Assembly: GCF_000420165.1 (NCBI RefSeq)
Contig: NZ_ATUK01000002.1
Coordinates: 27,485-91,484 of the forward strand
Length of the DNA stretch: 64,000 bases
Direction: 5' to 3'
Source: Thioalkalivibrio sp. AKL19
GTDB lineage: Bacteria > Pseudomonadota > Gammaproteobacteria > Ectothiorhodospirales > Ectothiorhodospiraceae
Made by a program: the position numbers and the translations under genes
Shown: positions 18,401 to 25,293 of the stretch, in pieces
How the letters are laid out: every line of letters begins with the position of its first letter
Numbering within the stretch: position 1 is the first letter of the stretch
Notes under the pieces: generated by a model
Databases searched by the model: none
What the model saw: the letters and a program-made list of their open reading frames with translations, nothing else
Told to the model about the DNA's origin: nothing

Positions 18401-18614
18401 CGAGCCACTGCTGATAGTCGGCACGCTTCAGGAAGCCGCGCCCGTGGAACAGCGCCTCGCCCTGCGCGACCGCTTCGGGGAACGGCAGATCCTCCAGCCC
18501 GTGCAGCGGGTTGTGGTGGATGAAGGTACGCATGGGCCAGAGGTTCGGGATCGGCTCGGCGGCCATGTGCACCATCGACCGGATCTTCAGTCGGCGTCCA
18601 AGGGAAAGGTTCAC
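15477..18614 (-). CDS. dabA: DabA, probable inorganic-carbon transporter subunit (DUF2309/UPF0753)
   Basis: A 1045-residue protein, the large subunit of the DAB vectorial CO2-hydrating complex. It resembles a beta-carbonic anhydrase with zinc ligands; here the equivalent set is Cys461 and Asp463 (FCIDVRSER), His720 (LTGHGSHSHNN) and Cys735 (LDCGACGGSHG). The 15-residue His-to-Cys spacing is as in Halothiobacillus DabA, while the Asp-to-His interval is longer. A GTG start overlaps the preceding gene's stop (GTGA), and the protein begins close to the conserved IPNLWPMRTFIHHNPLHG. It is expected at the inner face of the membrane with DabB. It is larger than DabA2 of Halothiobacillus because of N-terminal and central additions. 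Confidence 0.9.
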   Translation of the reverse strand: MNLSLGRRLKIRSMVHMAAEPIPNLWPMRTFIHHNPLHGLEDLPFPEAVAQGEALFHGRGFLKRADYQQWLALGRVDRDSLEASIHATVGEYPALQSIDGNALIHALLTRRRDPVTCQRAFASLDDVAATLAGEAPQAPHGVNVEALADQLRGAFPPERPFYEVLDALFGTRTGETLDELLIKTCLDFFDEGQSAWQMPGREKGLFTAWSRLARRNLRLFLRGLHVHRIVGQADSPEGVIAFILDELGIPEEAWPDLIARELTHLHGWAGFIRWRATTSHYYWAREYPADLVDFLAIRLVLALALVREHASRWRMPGNRTELDTLITERPAECYLRHELFTGVVLPPLAERVEDVVARGRPAEVATLLGRYVPARRRVESERQARALDDLAELAGMPEAFRQLDRDHLGRVLDELAAFEKREGMIWLEAMEAGYRHSLLARLRWEPPAPRAKRPFAQLLFCIDVRSERIRRQLETIGDYQTYGIAGFFGVPVSFIALGKGSEDHLCPVVVTPKNLVLEVSTGAEKLDTDLYSSAEHLLHDLKHSVLSPYFTVEAIGLLFGFDLVGKTIAPRAYNRWRHKIETDKPSTRLLVDKLTREQADSVVRALQRVIIVEAIHKEFGIERESITDAMIRELREAAMENHAGQTQFARDFALSESAESRFIRTLQGDYRINRSYAQMQLERLGRIGFSLEEQTYFVAQALRSIGLTEGFSRFVILTGHGSHSHNNPYESALDCGACGGSHGLVSARVLAHMANKPAVRRRIRQQGIHIPDDAWFLPAFHNTTSDQIQLHDLDLLPASHLVYLERLRNGLHAAKRRCAAERVPTLLPEGAPEPDPIRAARIAERNTVDWAQVRPEWGLARNAGFIIGRRHLTEASDLEGRAFLHSYDYRLDPRGRLLESILTGPLVVAQWINMEHYFSAVDNERYGSGSKVYHNVACRLGVITGNLSDLRTGLPSQTVLQDGWPYHDPVRLLTLVEAPFEHARAAIEGVAKVRSLVVNGWILVMILDPATDRLYRFVEGEWREEALPDAGRDATDESAAEGAPS

Positions 18615-19363
18615 AGGGCACCTCCGGTCCAGGCCAGGCCGCCGGCCACGATCACCCCGATCAGCAGGGAAAGCCCCCAGGCCGCAAGGACGGTCAGATC
18701 AGCCGCGATCGGGCCGCTGCGCGGACCGAACACCGTACCCTCCAGTAGTCGCACGCCCGCCCAGCTCCATAGCAGCCAGGTCAGCAGGATGCCGATCGCC
18801 ATCCAGAGTGTCGCCCCGCCCAGCACAGCCAGAAGGGCGAAGAAGCCCGGGAACAGCGGCAGGGCCATGGCCGCAAGCGTGGTCACCACAATCACCCCGG
18901 ACAGCCGCGGAAGATCCCGGGCAAGTCCACCGTGCAGGCCGGTGTAGGCGGCCTCGAGGCGAGTCGTAAGCGCCGCACACACCAGCAGCATCAGCACCGG
19001 AGCGACCGTCAGGGCCAGGGTGAAGGCAACGAGATTCGCCACACCCGGCGTCTGCAGGGCATACAGCCAGGCCAGCGGCCAGGCGGAACTGGCCAGCATG
19101 GCGCTCCAGCGGCCCACTTCCCGCACGGTCAGCATCCGGAAGGCGTACAGGAGCGCGCTGAGCAGCGCCCAGGCCGCAATCAGCCCCGGCGCCACCGCAA
19201 GATCGCTCCACAGGATCAGCAGCACCCCGATCTGGGGCCAGAGGACGAACAGGGCCAGCCGCACCCCAAGGTGGTCATTGGCGGCTGCCAGCCTGTTGAA
19301 CACGACACTGGCCGGAAACAGGGGAAGAAAGAATGCCGCGAGGACCAGCAGGAGAATGGACAT
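18611..19363 (-). CDS. Membrane protein of the DAB operon, NuoM/N-like half-length subunit
   Basis: A 250-residue protein with about seven membrane helices, encoded between dabB and dabA with a one-base gap and a four-base overlap. It has no signal peptide and almost no soluble region. The segment ALPLFPGFFALLAVLGG (about 166-182) resembles the LP-FPGF motif late in NuoM/NuoN and Mrp antiporter subunits, and the remainder could be a truncated version of that fold. I infer that it extends the proton- or sodium-translocating part of the DAB complex; the minimal characterised DAB has only DabA and DabB. No acidic or lysine residue can be confidently matched to an antiporter ion path. Confidence 0.55.
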   Translation of the reverse strand: MSILLLVLAAFFLPLFPASVVFNRLAAANDHLGVRLALFVLWPQIGVLLILWSDLAVAPGLIAAWALLSALLYAFRMLTVREVGRWSAMLASSAWPLAWLYALQTPGVANLVAFTLALTVAPVLMLLVCAALTTRLEAAYTGLHGGLARDLPRLSGVIVVTTLAAMALPLFPGFFALLAVLGGATLWMAIGILLTWLLWSWAGVRLLEGTVFGPRSGPIAADLTVLAAWGLSLLIGVIVAGGLAWTGGAL

Positions 19364-19364
19364 G

Positions 19365-21047
19365 TCAGCTCCACCTCAACCAGACATTCAGGCGCTTCGA
19401 GAGATCCAGCAGCCGGGCCGTCACGCGCTCGCAAACGTCGGCGACATACAGTTCGCGCGAGAACAGCGAGTACAGGATCAGCCAGGTGCTGCCGTTGCCC
19501 TCGTCGGCGGGCGGGCGACGCACCCGGGTGAAGTAGGCGCCCATCCAGCCAAGCACCATGATGATGGCCAGCAGGACCACCAGCATGTTGAAGGTGAGCT
19601 CATGGATGCTGGCGGCCGAGTAGAGCGCGGCGCGGAACGCCGCATCGGGGTACAAAAAGGCTTCGAAGGTATGCCCGACAACCACGTAGCCCACCACGAC
19701 CACCGTGAACGACAAGATGATCAGCGCCATCATGCGCAGCGGGTTTTCGGTGTCCAGACGATAGGCCGAGAACAGGACCTGGACACCGGCCACCCAGCCG
19801 AAGAACAACAGGACAATGGCGCCCTGCTGCTGGAAGAAGTCCTGCGCGGCCCAGGCGTGGACCATCACCAGAATGGCCAGCGGCACAATCAGCGTAACCG
19901 CCGCAATCATCAGCCACGGCAGGCGGGTTGGAGCGGACTTGCGCTCGACCAGGAAGTCGTAGAGCGGCTCGTTGGGAACGCCGTCGTGCCGGCGCGCGGC
20001 ATTGATGACATTCCCCGCGTTGAGAAACAGCGTCCCCTTGAACACCCCGTGGGCGATGAGATGAAAGATCGCCAGGGCAAAGGCCCCGGCGCCGGCCTCC
20101 ATCACCATGAAGCCCATCTGCCCCATGGTGGAGTAGCCCAGCGCCTTCTTGATGTCGTTCTGGGTGAGCATCAGCACCGATCCGATCAGCGCCGTCAACA
20201 GCCCCACCACGAACAACAGATGCAGGATCTCGCTGCTGTGGACAAAGACCGGGGCAAACCGATTGATGATGATGCCGCCGGCATTCACGATGCCCGCATG
20301 CATCAGGGCCGAAACCGGTGTCGGGCCCTCCATGGTGTAAGGCAGCCAGACATGCAGCGGGAACTGGGCCGACTTGGCGAAGGCGGCCAGGGCCACCAGA
20401 AAGGCCACGCTGCCGGTAACCGGGAGATCCATGAACGTGCGGGCGTCCGGCATCGCGGCGATGCGCTCGAACAGGGTGGGGAAATCCAGCACGCCATAGG
20501 TCTGAAACAGGATCACCGCCGCCAGGACCAGCGGCAGATCCCCCAGCCGGTAGGCAATGAATGTCCAGAATGCGTACCGCTGCGTGCGAGGAGGCTCGGT
20601 GTTGTGCCCGAGCAGGAAGTAGAGCATCACCCCGATCAGGTGCCAGGCCACCAGCAATGTAATCAGGTCACCGGCCACGACCATGAGCAGGATCGACCCG
20701 GTCATCAGGTCGAGCAGCATGAAGAAGCGCCCGTACCCGGGCTCCTCGACCATGTAGCGGACCGAGTAGATGTGCACGACCAGGCTGATGCCCGAGACCA
20801 CCAGCGCCATGATCGCGCTCAGCGGATCGATCTGAAGGCTGACCCAGCCGCCCGCCAGGGCCGCCCACTGGGGCCCGGTGTCCGCCGCGATGTAGTGAAA
20901 CAGCTGGTAGGCCGCGAGGATCACGACGACCAGGTTGAGCGCCACGCTGAGGCGTGCGACCTGCTGACCCGGCCGACCCGAAAGGAGGTGCACCAGCAGC
21001 GCTGCGACAAAGGGCAGCAGGGGTATCAGCCACTGGAGCTCGATCAT
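19365..21047 (-). CDS. dabB: DabB, NuoL-like cation-translocating subunit of the DAB complex
   Basis: A 560-residue membrane protein of the complex I antiporter-subunit family. Conserved NuoL/MrpA segments are clear: IDPLSAIMALVVSGISLVVH, WHLIGVMLYFLLG, AAFAKSAQFPLHVWLP followed by EGPTPVSALMHAG (about 225-260), and KKALGYSTMGQMGF. The Lys and His of these segments form the usual ion path. With DabA it would couple a cation gradient to one-way hydration of CO2. It is the first gene of a four-gene cassette. The ATG at 21047 has a GGTGA ribosome-binding site four bases upstream, while a better GGAGGTGA lies about 20 bases away. Confidence 0.88.
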   Translation of the reverse strand: MIELQWLIPLLPFVAALLVHLLSGRPGQQVARLSVALNLVVVILAAYQLFHYIAADTGPQWAALAGGWVSLQIDPLSAIMALVVSGISLVVHIYSVRYMVEEPGYGRFFMLLDLMTGSILLMVVAGDLITLLVAWHLIGVMLYFLLGHNTEPPRTQRYAFWTFIAYRLGDLPLVLAAVILFQTYGVLDFPTLFERIAAMPDARTFMDLPVTGSVAFLVALAAFAKSAQFPLHVWLPYTMEGPTPVSALMHAGIVNAGGIIINRFAPVFVHSSEILHLLFVVGLLTALIGSVLMLTQNDIKKALGYSTMGQMGFMVMEAGAGAFALAIFHLIAHGVFKGTLFLNAGNVINAARRHDGVPNEPLYDFLVERKSAPTRLPWLMIAAVTLIVPLAILVMVHAWAAQDFFQQQGAIVLLFFGWVAGVQVLFSAYRLDTENPLRMMALIILSFTVVVVGYVVVGHTFEAFLYPDAAFRAALYSAASIHELTFNMLVVLLAIIMVLGWMGAYFTRVRRPPADEGNGSTWLILYSLFSRELYVADVCERVTARLLDLSKRLNVWLRWS

Positions 21048-21335
21048 CGATTCACCATTGTCGGCTCACCTCCCGCTCATCGAGCTTAGCAGGAAGATTC
21101 CTACATAGTGGATGACCTTTTCGACCGGGAACACGCCGCGTCAAACCCCCGGCAGGATTCCCCCTCCGGTCGTGGCCGTCCGCCGGTCACGCCGGCGGCC
21201 GCAGCGCCTTGCGGACTTCGTGGGGATTTGCCGCCCGGACGGCGGGCGGACACTGCGCCGCGGGGGCCGCAGCAACCAGCCCTCATCCGCGTCGTCCCGC
21301 CAGTCGCAGTGCCCGGCACCCGCGACCGGGAGCGA
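21048..21335. other. Gap between ribB(X) and dabB
   Basis: 288 bases with no credible gene. It must carry the dab cassette promoter on the minus strand and the end of the rib transcript. A perfect AGGAA-N2-TTCCT palindrome lies at 21091-21102, described separately. The rest is very GC-rich and shows no T-tract terminator. Confidence 0.6.
21088..21106 (-). promoter_or_regulatory. Candidate LysR-type operator upstream of dabB
   Basis: The perfect inverted repeat AGGAA-GA-TTCCT (21091-21102) is embedded in a T-N11-A context, about 45 bases before the dabB start. CO2-responsive LysR regulators (CbbR, CmpR/CcmR-like) bind such sites in front of carbon-uptake genes in other autotrophs. No lysR gene is in the window, so the assignment is only a pattern match. 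Confidence 0.25.
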
Positions 21336-22442
21336 CTACTCGTGAACGTAGTCGACCACCTCGAGGCCGAAGCCCCCGAGGCCGTGGAAGCGCTTGGGCG
21401 CGGACATCAGCTGCATGCGACCCACGCCGCAGTCGGCCAGGATCTGCGCGCCAATGCCGTACATGCGCCATTCGGCCGAGTTCTCGCGACCGCTGCTCTC
21501 CTCCGGCGCGGGCTGTCCGATATGCTCCAGACGCTGGGCCAGGGCCTCCGCGCTCTCGTGCTTGCGCAGAACCACCACGACGCCCTCGCCCGCCTCGTCG
21601 ATCCGGCGCAAGGCATCATCCAACGGCCAGCCACGATCCGGGCCGGCATAGCCGAGCGTGTCGTACAGGGTGCTCTCCAGATGCACCCGCACCAGGGTGT
21701 CCTTGTCCGGTTTCGGCTCGCCACGCACCAGGGCGAAATGCAGTTCGTGGTCCACCTCGTCCTCGAAGGCCAGCAGACGAAACTCGCCATGCTCGGTCGG
21801 GAAGGGACGCTCGGACACCCGCCGGACCGTCTTCTCGTTCTCGATGCGGTAGCGGATGAGGTCCTCGATCGTTCCCATTTTCAGGTCGTGCTCGGCGCAG
21901 AACCGTTCGAGATCGGATCGCCGCGCCATGCTGCCATCCTCGTTCAGGATCTCGACGATCACCGCAGCCGGCTCGGCCCCGGCCAGGCGCGCGAGATCAC
22001 AGCCGGCCTCGGTATGCCCGGCGCGCACGATCACCCCGCCCGGCTGCGCCATCAGCGGGAACACGTGGCCCGGCTGGACGATGTCCTCGGGCTTCGCATT
22101 GGGCGCCACGGCGGTGCGAATGGTGTGCGCGCGATCGTAGGCGGAGATGCCGGTGGTCACGCCCTCGGCCGCCTCGATCGACAGCGTGAAGTTGGTGCCG
22201 TGCACATCGTTGGTATCGGTCACCATCAATGGCAGCGCCAGCTGCTTGCAGCGTTCGCGGGTCAGCGTCAGGCAGATCAGTCCGCGGCCGTACTTGGCCA
22301 TGAAGTTGATGTCCTCGGGCCGCGCGTGCGAGGCCAGCATCAGCAGATCGCCCTCGTTCTCGCGGTCTTCGTCATCGACGATGACCACCATGCGTCCGGC
22401 CTGAAGCTCTTCCAGGATGGTTTCGGTATCGGAAAATTCCAT
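21336..22442 (-). CDS. ribB: 3,4-dihydroxy-2-butanone 4-phosphate synthase with degenerate GTP cyclohydrolase II domain (RibBX-type)
   Basis: A 368-residue two-domain protein. Residues 1 to about 205 are a complete DHBP synthase, with VDDEDRENEGD (22-32), HGTNFTLSIEA, GHVFPL and HTEAGCDL (143-150). Residues 206-368 look like GTP cyclohydrolase II, but the zinc and catalytic motif is gone: where RVHSECLTGD and CDC should be, the sequence reads RVHLESTLYD with no cysteines. It should therefore supply only the RibB activity. Such RibB-RibX hybrids are known in gammaproteobacteria, which keep a separate ribA elsewhere. It follows ribE by 24 bases in the same direction and precedes the dab cassette. 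Confidence 0.88.
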   Translation of the reverse strand: MEFSDTETILEELQAGRMVVIVDDEDRENEGDLLMLASHARPEDINFMAKYGRGLICLTLTRERCKQLALPLMVTDTNDVHGTNFTLSIEAAEGVTTGISAYDRAHTIRTAVAPNAKPEDIVQPGHVFPLMAQPGGVIVRAGHTEAGCDLARLAGAEPAAVIVEILNEDGSMARRSDLERFCAEHDLKMGTIEDLIRYRIENEKTVRRVSERPFPTEHGEFRLLAFEDEVDHELHFALVRGEPKPDKDTLVRVHLESTLYDTLGYAGPDRGWPLDDALRRIDEAGEGVVVVLRKHESAEALAQRLEHIGQPAPEESSGRENSAEWRMYGIGAQILADCGVGRMQLMSAPKRFHGLGGFGLEVVDYVHE

Positions 22443-22466
22443 AGATTCCTGCTTTCGGCCGCGCGA

Positions 22467-23153
22467 CTAGTCGCGCGAACCGGAGTGATTGGGAAAACCC
22501 TGTTCGGCCAGCCAGGCCTCAGACAGATCGCCCGCCTGCCCGCCCGGCTCGGCCGCGCGATCGCCCAGCATCAGGCGTTCCAGATAGCGAGCGATCAGGT
22601 CCACCTCGAGGTTGACCGGCGTGCCCACCGCGTACACGGCAAACCGGGTCAGGGACCAGGTGTGCGGGATAATGTTGACCTCGAACTCGGCGCCATCCAC
22701 CCGGTTCACGGTCAGGCTGGTGCCGTCGATGGTAATCGAGCCCTTGGCCGCGATGTAGCGGGACAGGGCCGCCGGCGCCCGGAAGCGCACGCGGGTGGAG
22801 CGCGCGTCGGGTTCCATCGCCACCACCTCGCCCACGCCATCGACATGTCCGGACACCATGTGCCCTCCCAGGCGGTCACCCAGGGCGAGCGCGCGTTCCA
22901 GGTTCACCCGGTCACCCGGACCGAGACGGCCCAGCGTGGTGACTTCCAGCGACTCGCGCGAGACGTCGGCGGCAAAAAAGCCATTGCCCGGTAGATCGGT
23001 CACCGTCAGGCAGACCCCATTGACCGCGATGGAATCCCCCAGTCGGGTATCCGAGAGGTCCATCCCGCTCGCATTGACGTCCAGCCGCACATCGCCCCCG
23101 CTGGGGGTGAGGCGCTCCAGGCTGCCAAGGGTCTCGATGATTCCGGTAAACAT
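22467..23153 (-). CDS. ribE: Riboflavin synthase, alpha subunit
   Basis: A 228-residue enzyme that dismutates two 6,7-dimethyl-8-ribityllumazines to riboflavin. The two homologous barrels are evident: MFTGIIETLG with VNGVCLTVTDL in the N-terminal half, and GHVDGVGEV with DGTSLTVNRV in the second half. The start is at 23153, because MFTGII is the invariant N-terminus; the earlier in-frame codons are not conserved. A C-terminal extension of about 25 residues beyond the usual end is Gly/Glu-rich. The gene is separated from ribD by an unusual 352-base gap. Confidence 0.94.
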   Translation of the reverse strand: MFTGIIETLGSLERLTPSGGDVRLDVNASGMDLSDTRLGDSIAVNGVCLTVTDLPGNGFFAADVSRESLEVTTLGRLGPGDRVNLERALALGDRLGGHMVSGHVDGVGEVVAMEPDARSTRVRFRAPAALSRYIAAKGSITIDGTSLTVNRVDGAEFEVNIIPHTWSLTRFAVYAVGTPVNLEVDLIARYLERLMLGDRAAEPGGQAGDLSEAWLAEQGFPNHSGSRD

Positions 23154-23505
23154 GGATGTCCACTCGTTCGGGCACGCCCGCGATCGCAACGCCGGGCTAC
23201 AGGCCGCCCATCATAGGGAAACGCTAATCAATTCGCACCACGACCCGGGCGTTTATAGTGGCAACGCCGGTCCTCGCAAGTCCTTCAAGGGCCATCACGA
23301 AGCCACGAAGCAGGTCAATGGCGATTACAGATCGGAAGGCCTTGGAACGAAGCCGAACAGGGGGCCCTATGGTTTATCCAGAGCCGAGGCGTTGGATTGC
23401 CGCGCCTCGAGCTCCATCATCCTCCCCGTCTTCCTGTCGATCGCTCTTGCTACTTGCCCTGCCCGCTCTTCCTGTCGTCGTGCGCTTCGTGATGCAAACA
23501 AGCCC
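23154..23505. other. Gap between ribD and ribE with gene-remnant-like sequence
   Basis: 352 bases interrupt the otherwise tight nrdR-ribD-ribE block. No gene is credible. Two copies of a short TTCGTG motif cluster are present on the minus strand, near 23293-23312 (GCTTCGTGGCTTCGTGATGG) and 23476-23494 (GTGCGCTTCGTGATG). A related cluster occurs at 44993-45017 beyond znuB. Base composition is lower in GC than the neighbouring genes. I see no FMN riboswitch in it. Confidence 0.5.
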
Positions 23506-24681
23506 TTACGAACGCGGACGGGCACGCAGGCGCAGAGTGTCGCCGACCCAACGGCTGTCGACGACCTCGAGTTCGGCCCGATCCGCCATGCGCGCCAGCG
23601 GCCATTCCACCAGCGGGCGGGCACTGGAACCCAGCAGCAGAGGCGCCTGGTAGATCAGCCATTCGTCCACCCAGCCCCCGCGGGCCAGTGCCCCCGCCAG
23701 GCCGGGGCCGGATTCCACGTGCAGCTCGTTGATCTCGGCGCGTCCCAGCTCATTCAGCACGGCGCCCAGATCCAGACCGCCCTCGGCCGATTCCTCCGCC
23801 AACGGCACGGCCCGCACCTCGGCACCCTTGCCGCGCAGCGCGTCCGCCGCGGGCGAGCCCACGACGTCCGGGCCCGTAAGGATCCAGACCGTCCCCTCGC
23901 GCAGGATCTGCGATCCCGGCGGCGTACGCAGGCGGGCATCCACGATCACCCGCAAGGGCTGACGCCCGGGCAGGTCGTGATAGTGCGGGTCGTCGGGGAA
24001 GCCGGCGTGGACGGCCAGTTCGGGCGGCTTCATCCGCACGTTCAGGCGCGGGTCGTCGCCGACCACGGTACCGCTGCCGGTCAGGATCGCCCCAGCGCGT
24101 GCGCGCCACAGCTGCACGTCACGGCGCGCCGCCTCGCCGGTAATCCACTGCGACTCGCCGGAGGCCATGGCCGTGCGCCCGTCGAGGCTTGCCGCCAGCT
24201 TGACCCGCACCCAGGGGCGGCCGTGGACCATGCGCTGGACGAAGCCGGGGTTCAGGGCCCGCGCCTCGGCCTCCAGCACCCCGCTGTCGACCTGGATGGC
24301 CGCCGCCTGTAGCGCCCCGACGCCGCTCCCGCAGACCTGCGGGTTAGGATCCTGCATCGCGATCACGACCCTCGCCACACCCGCCCGGATCAACGCATCG
24401 GTACAGGGCGGGGTACGGCCGTGATGGCTGCAGGGCTCCAGGGTGACATAGGCGGTCGCGCCCCGGGCGGCCTCGCCGGCTGCCTGCAGGGCGTTCACCT
24501 CGGCATGCGGATCGCCGGCCTTCCAGTGCAGGCCGGCACCGACCTCGCGGCCATCGCGCACAATCACACAACCCACCCGCGGGTTCGGATCGGCGGTGAA
24601 CCGGCCGTAGTCCGCCAGTTTCAGGGCGCGAGCCATGTGACGGCGGTCGGCGATCGCCTGCTCGGTCGTGGGCGTCTCCAT
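23506..24681 (-). CDS. ribD: Bifunctional riboflavin deaminase/reductase RibD
   Basis: A 391-residue enzyme for the second and third steps of riboflavin synthesis. The N-terminal deaminase (1-150) has the zinc site His59-Ala-Glu61 (DPHAEV) and PCSHHGRTPPC with Cys84 and Cys93. The C-terminal reductase (about 155-391) has VKLAASLDGRTA, the NADPH loop GSGTVVGDDPRL and the HVESGPGLAGAL motif. Its ATG shares one base with the nrdR stop (TAATG). The order nrdR-ribD-ribE is standard; the gene is followed by a 352-base gap before ribE. Confidence 0.94.
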   Translation of the reverse strand: METPTTEQAIADRRHMARALKLADYGRFTADPNPRVGCVIVRDGREVGAGLHWKAGDPHAEVNALQAAGEAARGATAYVTLEPCSHHGRTPPCTDALIRAGVARVVIAMQDPNPQVCGSGVGALQAAAIQVDSGVLEAEARALNPGFVQRMVHGRPWVRVKLAASLDGRTAMASGESQWITGEAARRDVQLWRARAGAILTGSGTVVGDDPRLNVRMKPPELAVHAGFPDDPHYHDLPGRQPLRVIVDARLRTPPGSQILREGTVWILTGPDVVGSPAADALRGKGAEVRAVPLAEESAEGGLDLGAVLNELGRAEINELHVESGPGLAGALARGGWVDEWLIYQAPLLLGSSARPLVEWPLARMADRAELEVVDSRWVGDTLRLRARPRS

Positions 24682-25262
24682 TACTCCCCCTTCTCCGAGC
24701 CGCTCCCGGTCTCCGGGGTGGCCCGTCCATCCGCTGTCGGTTCCGGGGCGATGCCGGTCGCCTCCTCGTCGATCAGGCGCATCTGCGACCGGCGCATCTC
24801 CGGGCTGAGATCTTCCTCCAGCCGTTCGATCGCCTCGCGGAAGGACTGCACGCTGGCGAAGCTGAGATAGATGGAGGCAAACCGGATATAGGCCACATGG
24901 TCCAGCCCGTGCAAGGCCGCCAGCACCATTTCGCCGATCCGGTCGGACTTCACCTCGGGGGCGGTGAGCGCCGAGAGCTGGCGCTTGATATCGTCGATCA
25001 CCCACTCGACATCGTCGGTCTTCACCGGGCGCTTGTGCAGTGCCCGGCGCAGACCGCTGCGCAGCTTTTCCTCGTCGAAAGCGACCCGTTCGCCGGAACG
25101 CTTGACCACCCGCGGCAGGCTGAACTCCGCCCGCTCGAAGGTGGTGAAGCGCGCGCCGCAGGCGCGGCACTGACGCCGGCGCCGGATCTGTTCCTGCTCC
25201 GGGCCGGCCACCCGCGAATCGACCACGCGGGTGTCCTGGTCATGACAGGACGGACAGCGCAT
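24681..25262 (-). CDS. nrdR: Transcriptional repressor NrdR
   Basis: A 193-residue ATP-cone repressor of ribonucleotide reductase genes. The zinc ribbon is complete (Cys3, Cys6, Cys31, Cys34; MRCPSCHDQDTRVVDSR then CRACGARFTTFE). The ATP-cone spans about residues 47-137, beginning VVKRSGERVAFDEEKL. The last 40 residues are an acidic, low-complexity tail beyond the usual 150-residue length. NrdR binds pairs of NrdR boxes when loaded with ATP/dATP; no such box is obvious in this window. It lies 31 bases after glyA and overlaps ribD by one base. Confidence 0.94.
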   Translation of the reverse strand: MRCPSCHDQDTRVVDSRVAGPEQEQIRRRRQCRACGARFTTFERAEFSLPRVVKRSGERVAFDEEKLRSGLRRALHKRPVKTDDVEWVIDDIKRQLSALTAPEVKSDRIGEMVLAALHGLDHVAYIRFASIYLSFASVQSFREAIERLEEDLSPEMRRSQMRLIDEEATGIAPEPTADGRATPETGSGSEKGE

Positions 25263-25293
25263 CGCAAACCGTCAGCCCGGCGCCCGGCCGGAA

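Noticed and set aside
23154..23505. FMN riboswitch in front of ribE
   Set aside because: None of the conserved RFN elements is recognisable on the minus strand.
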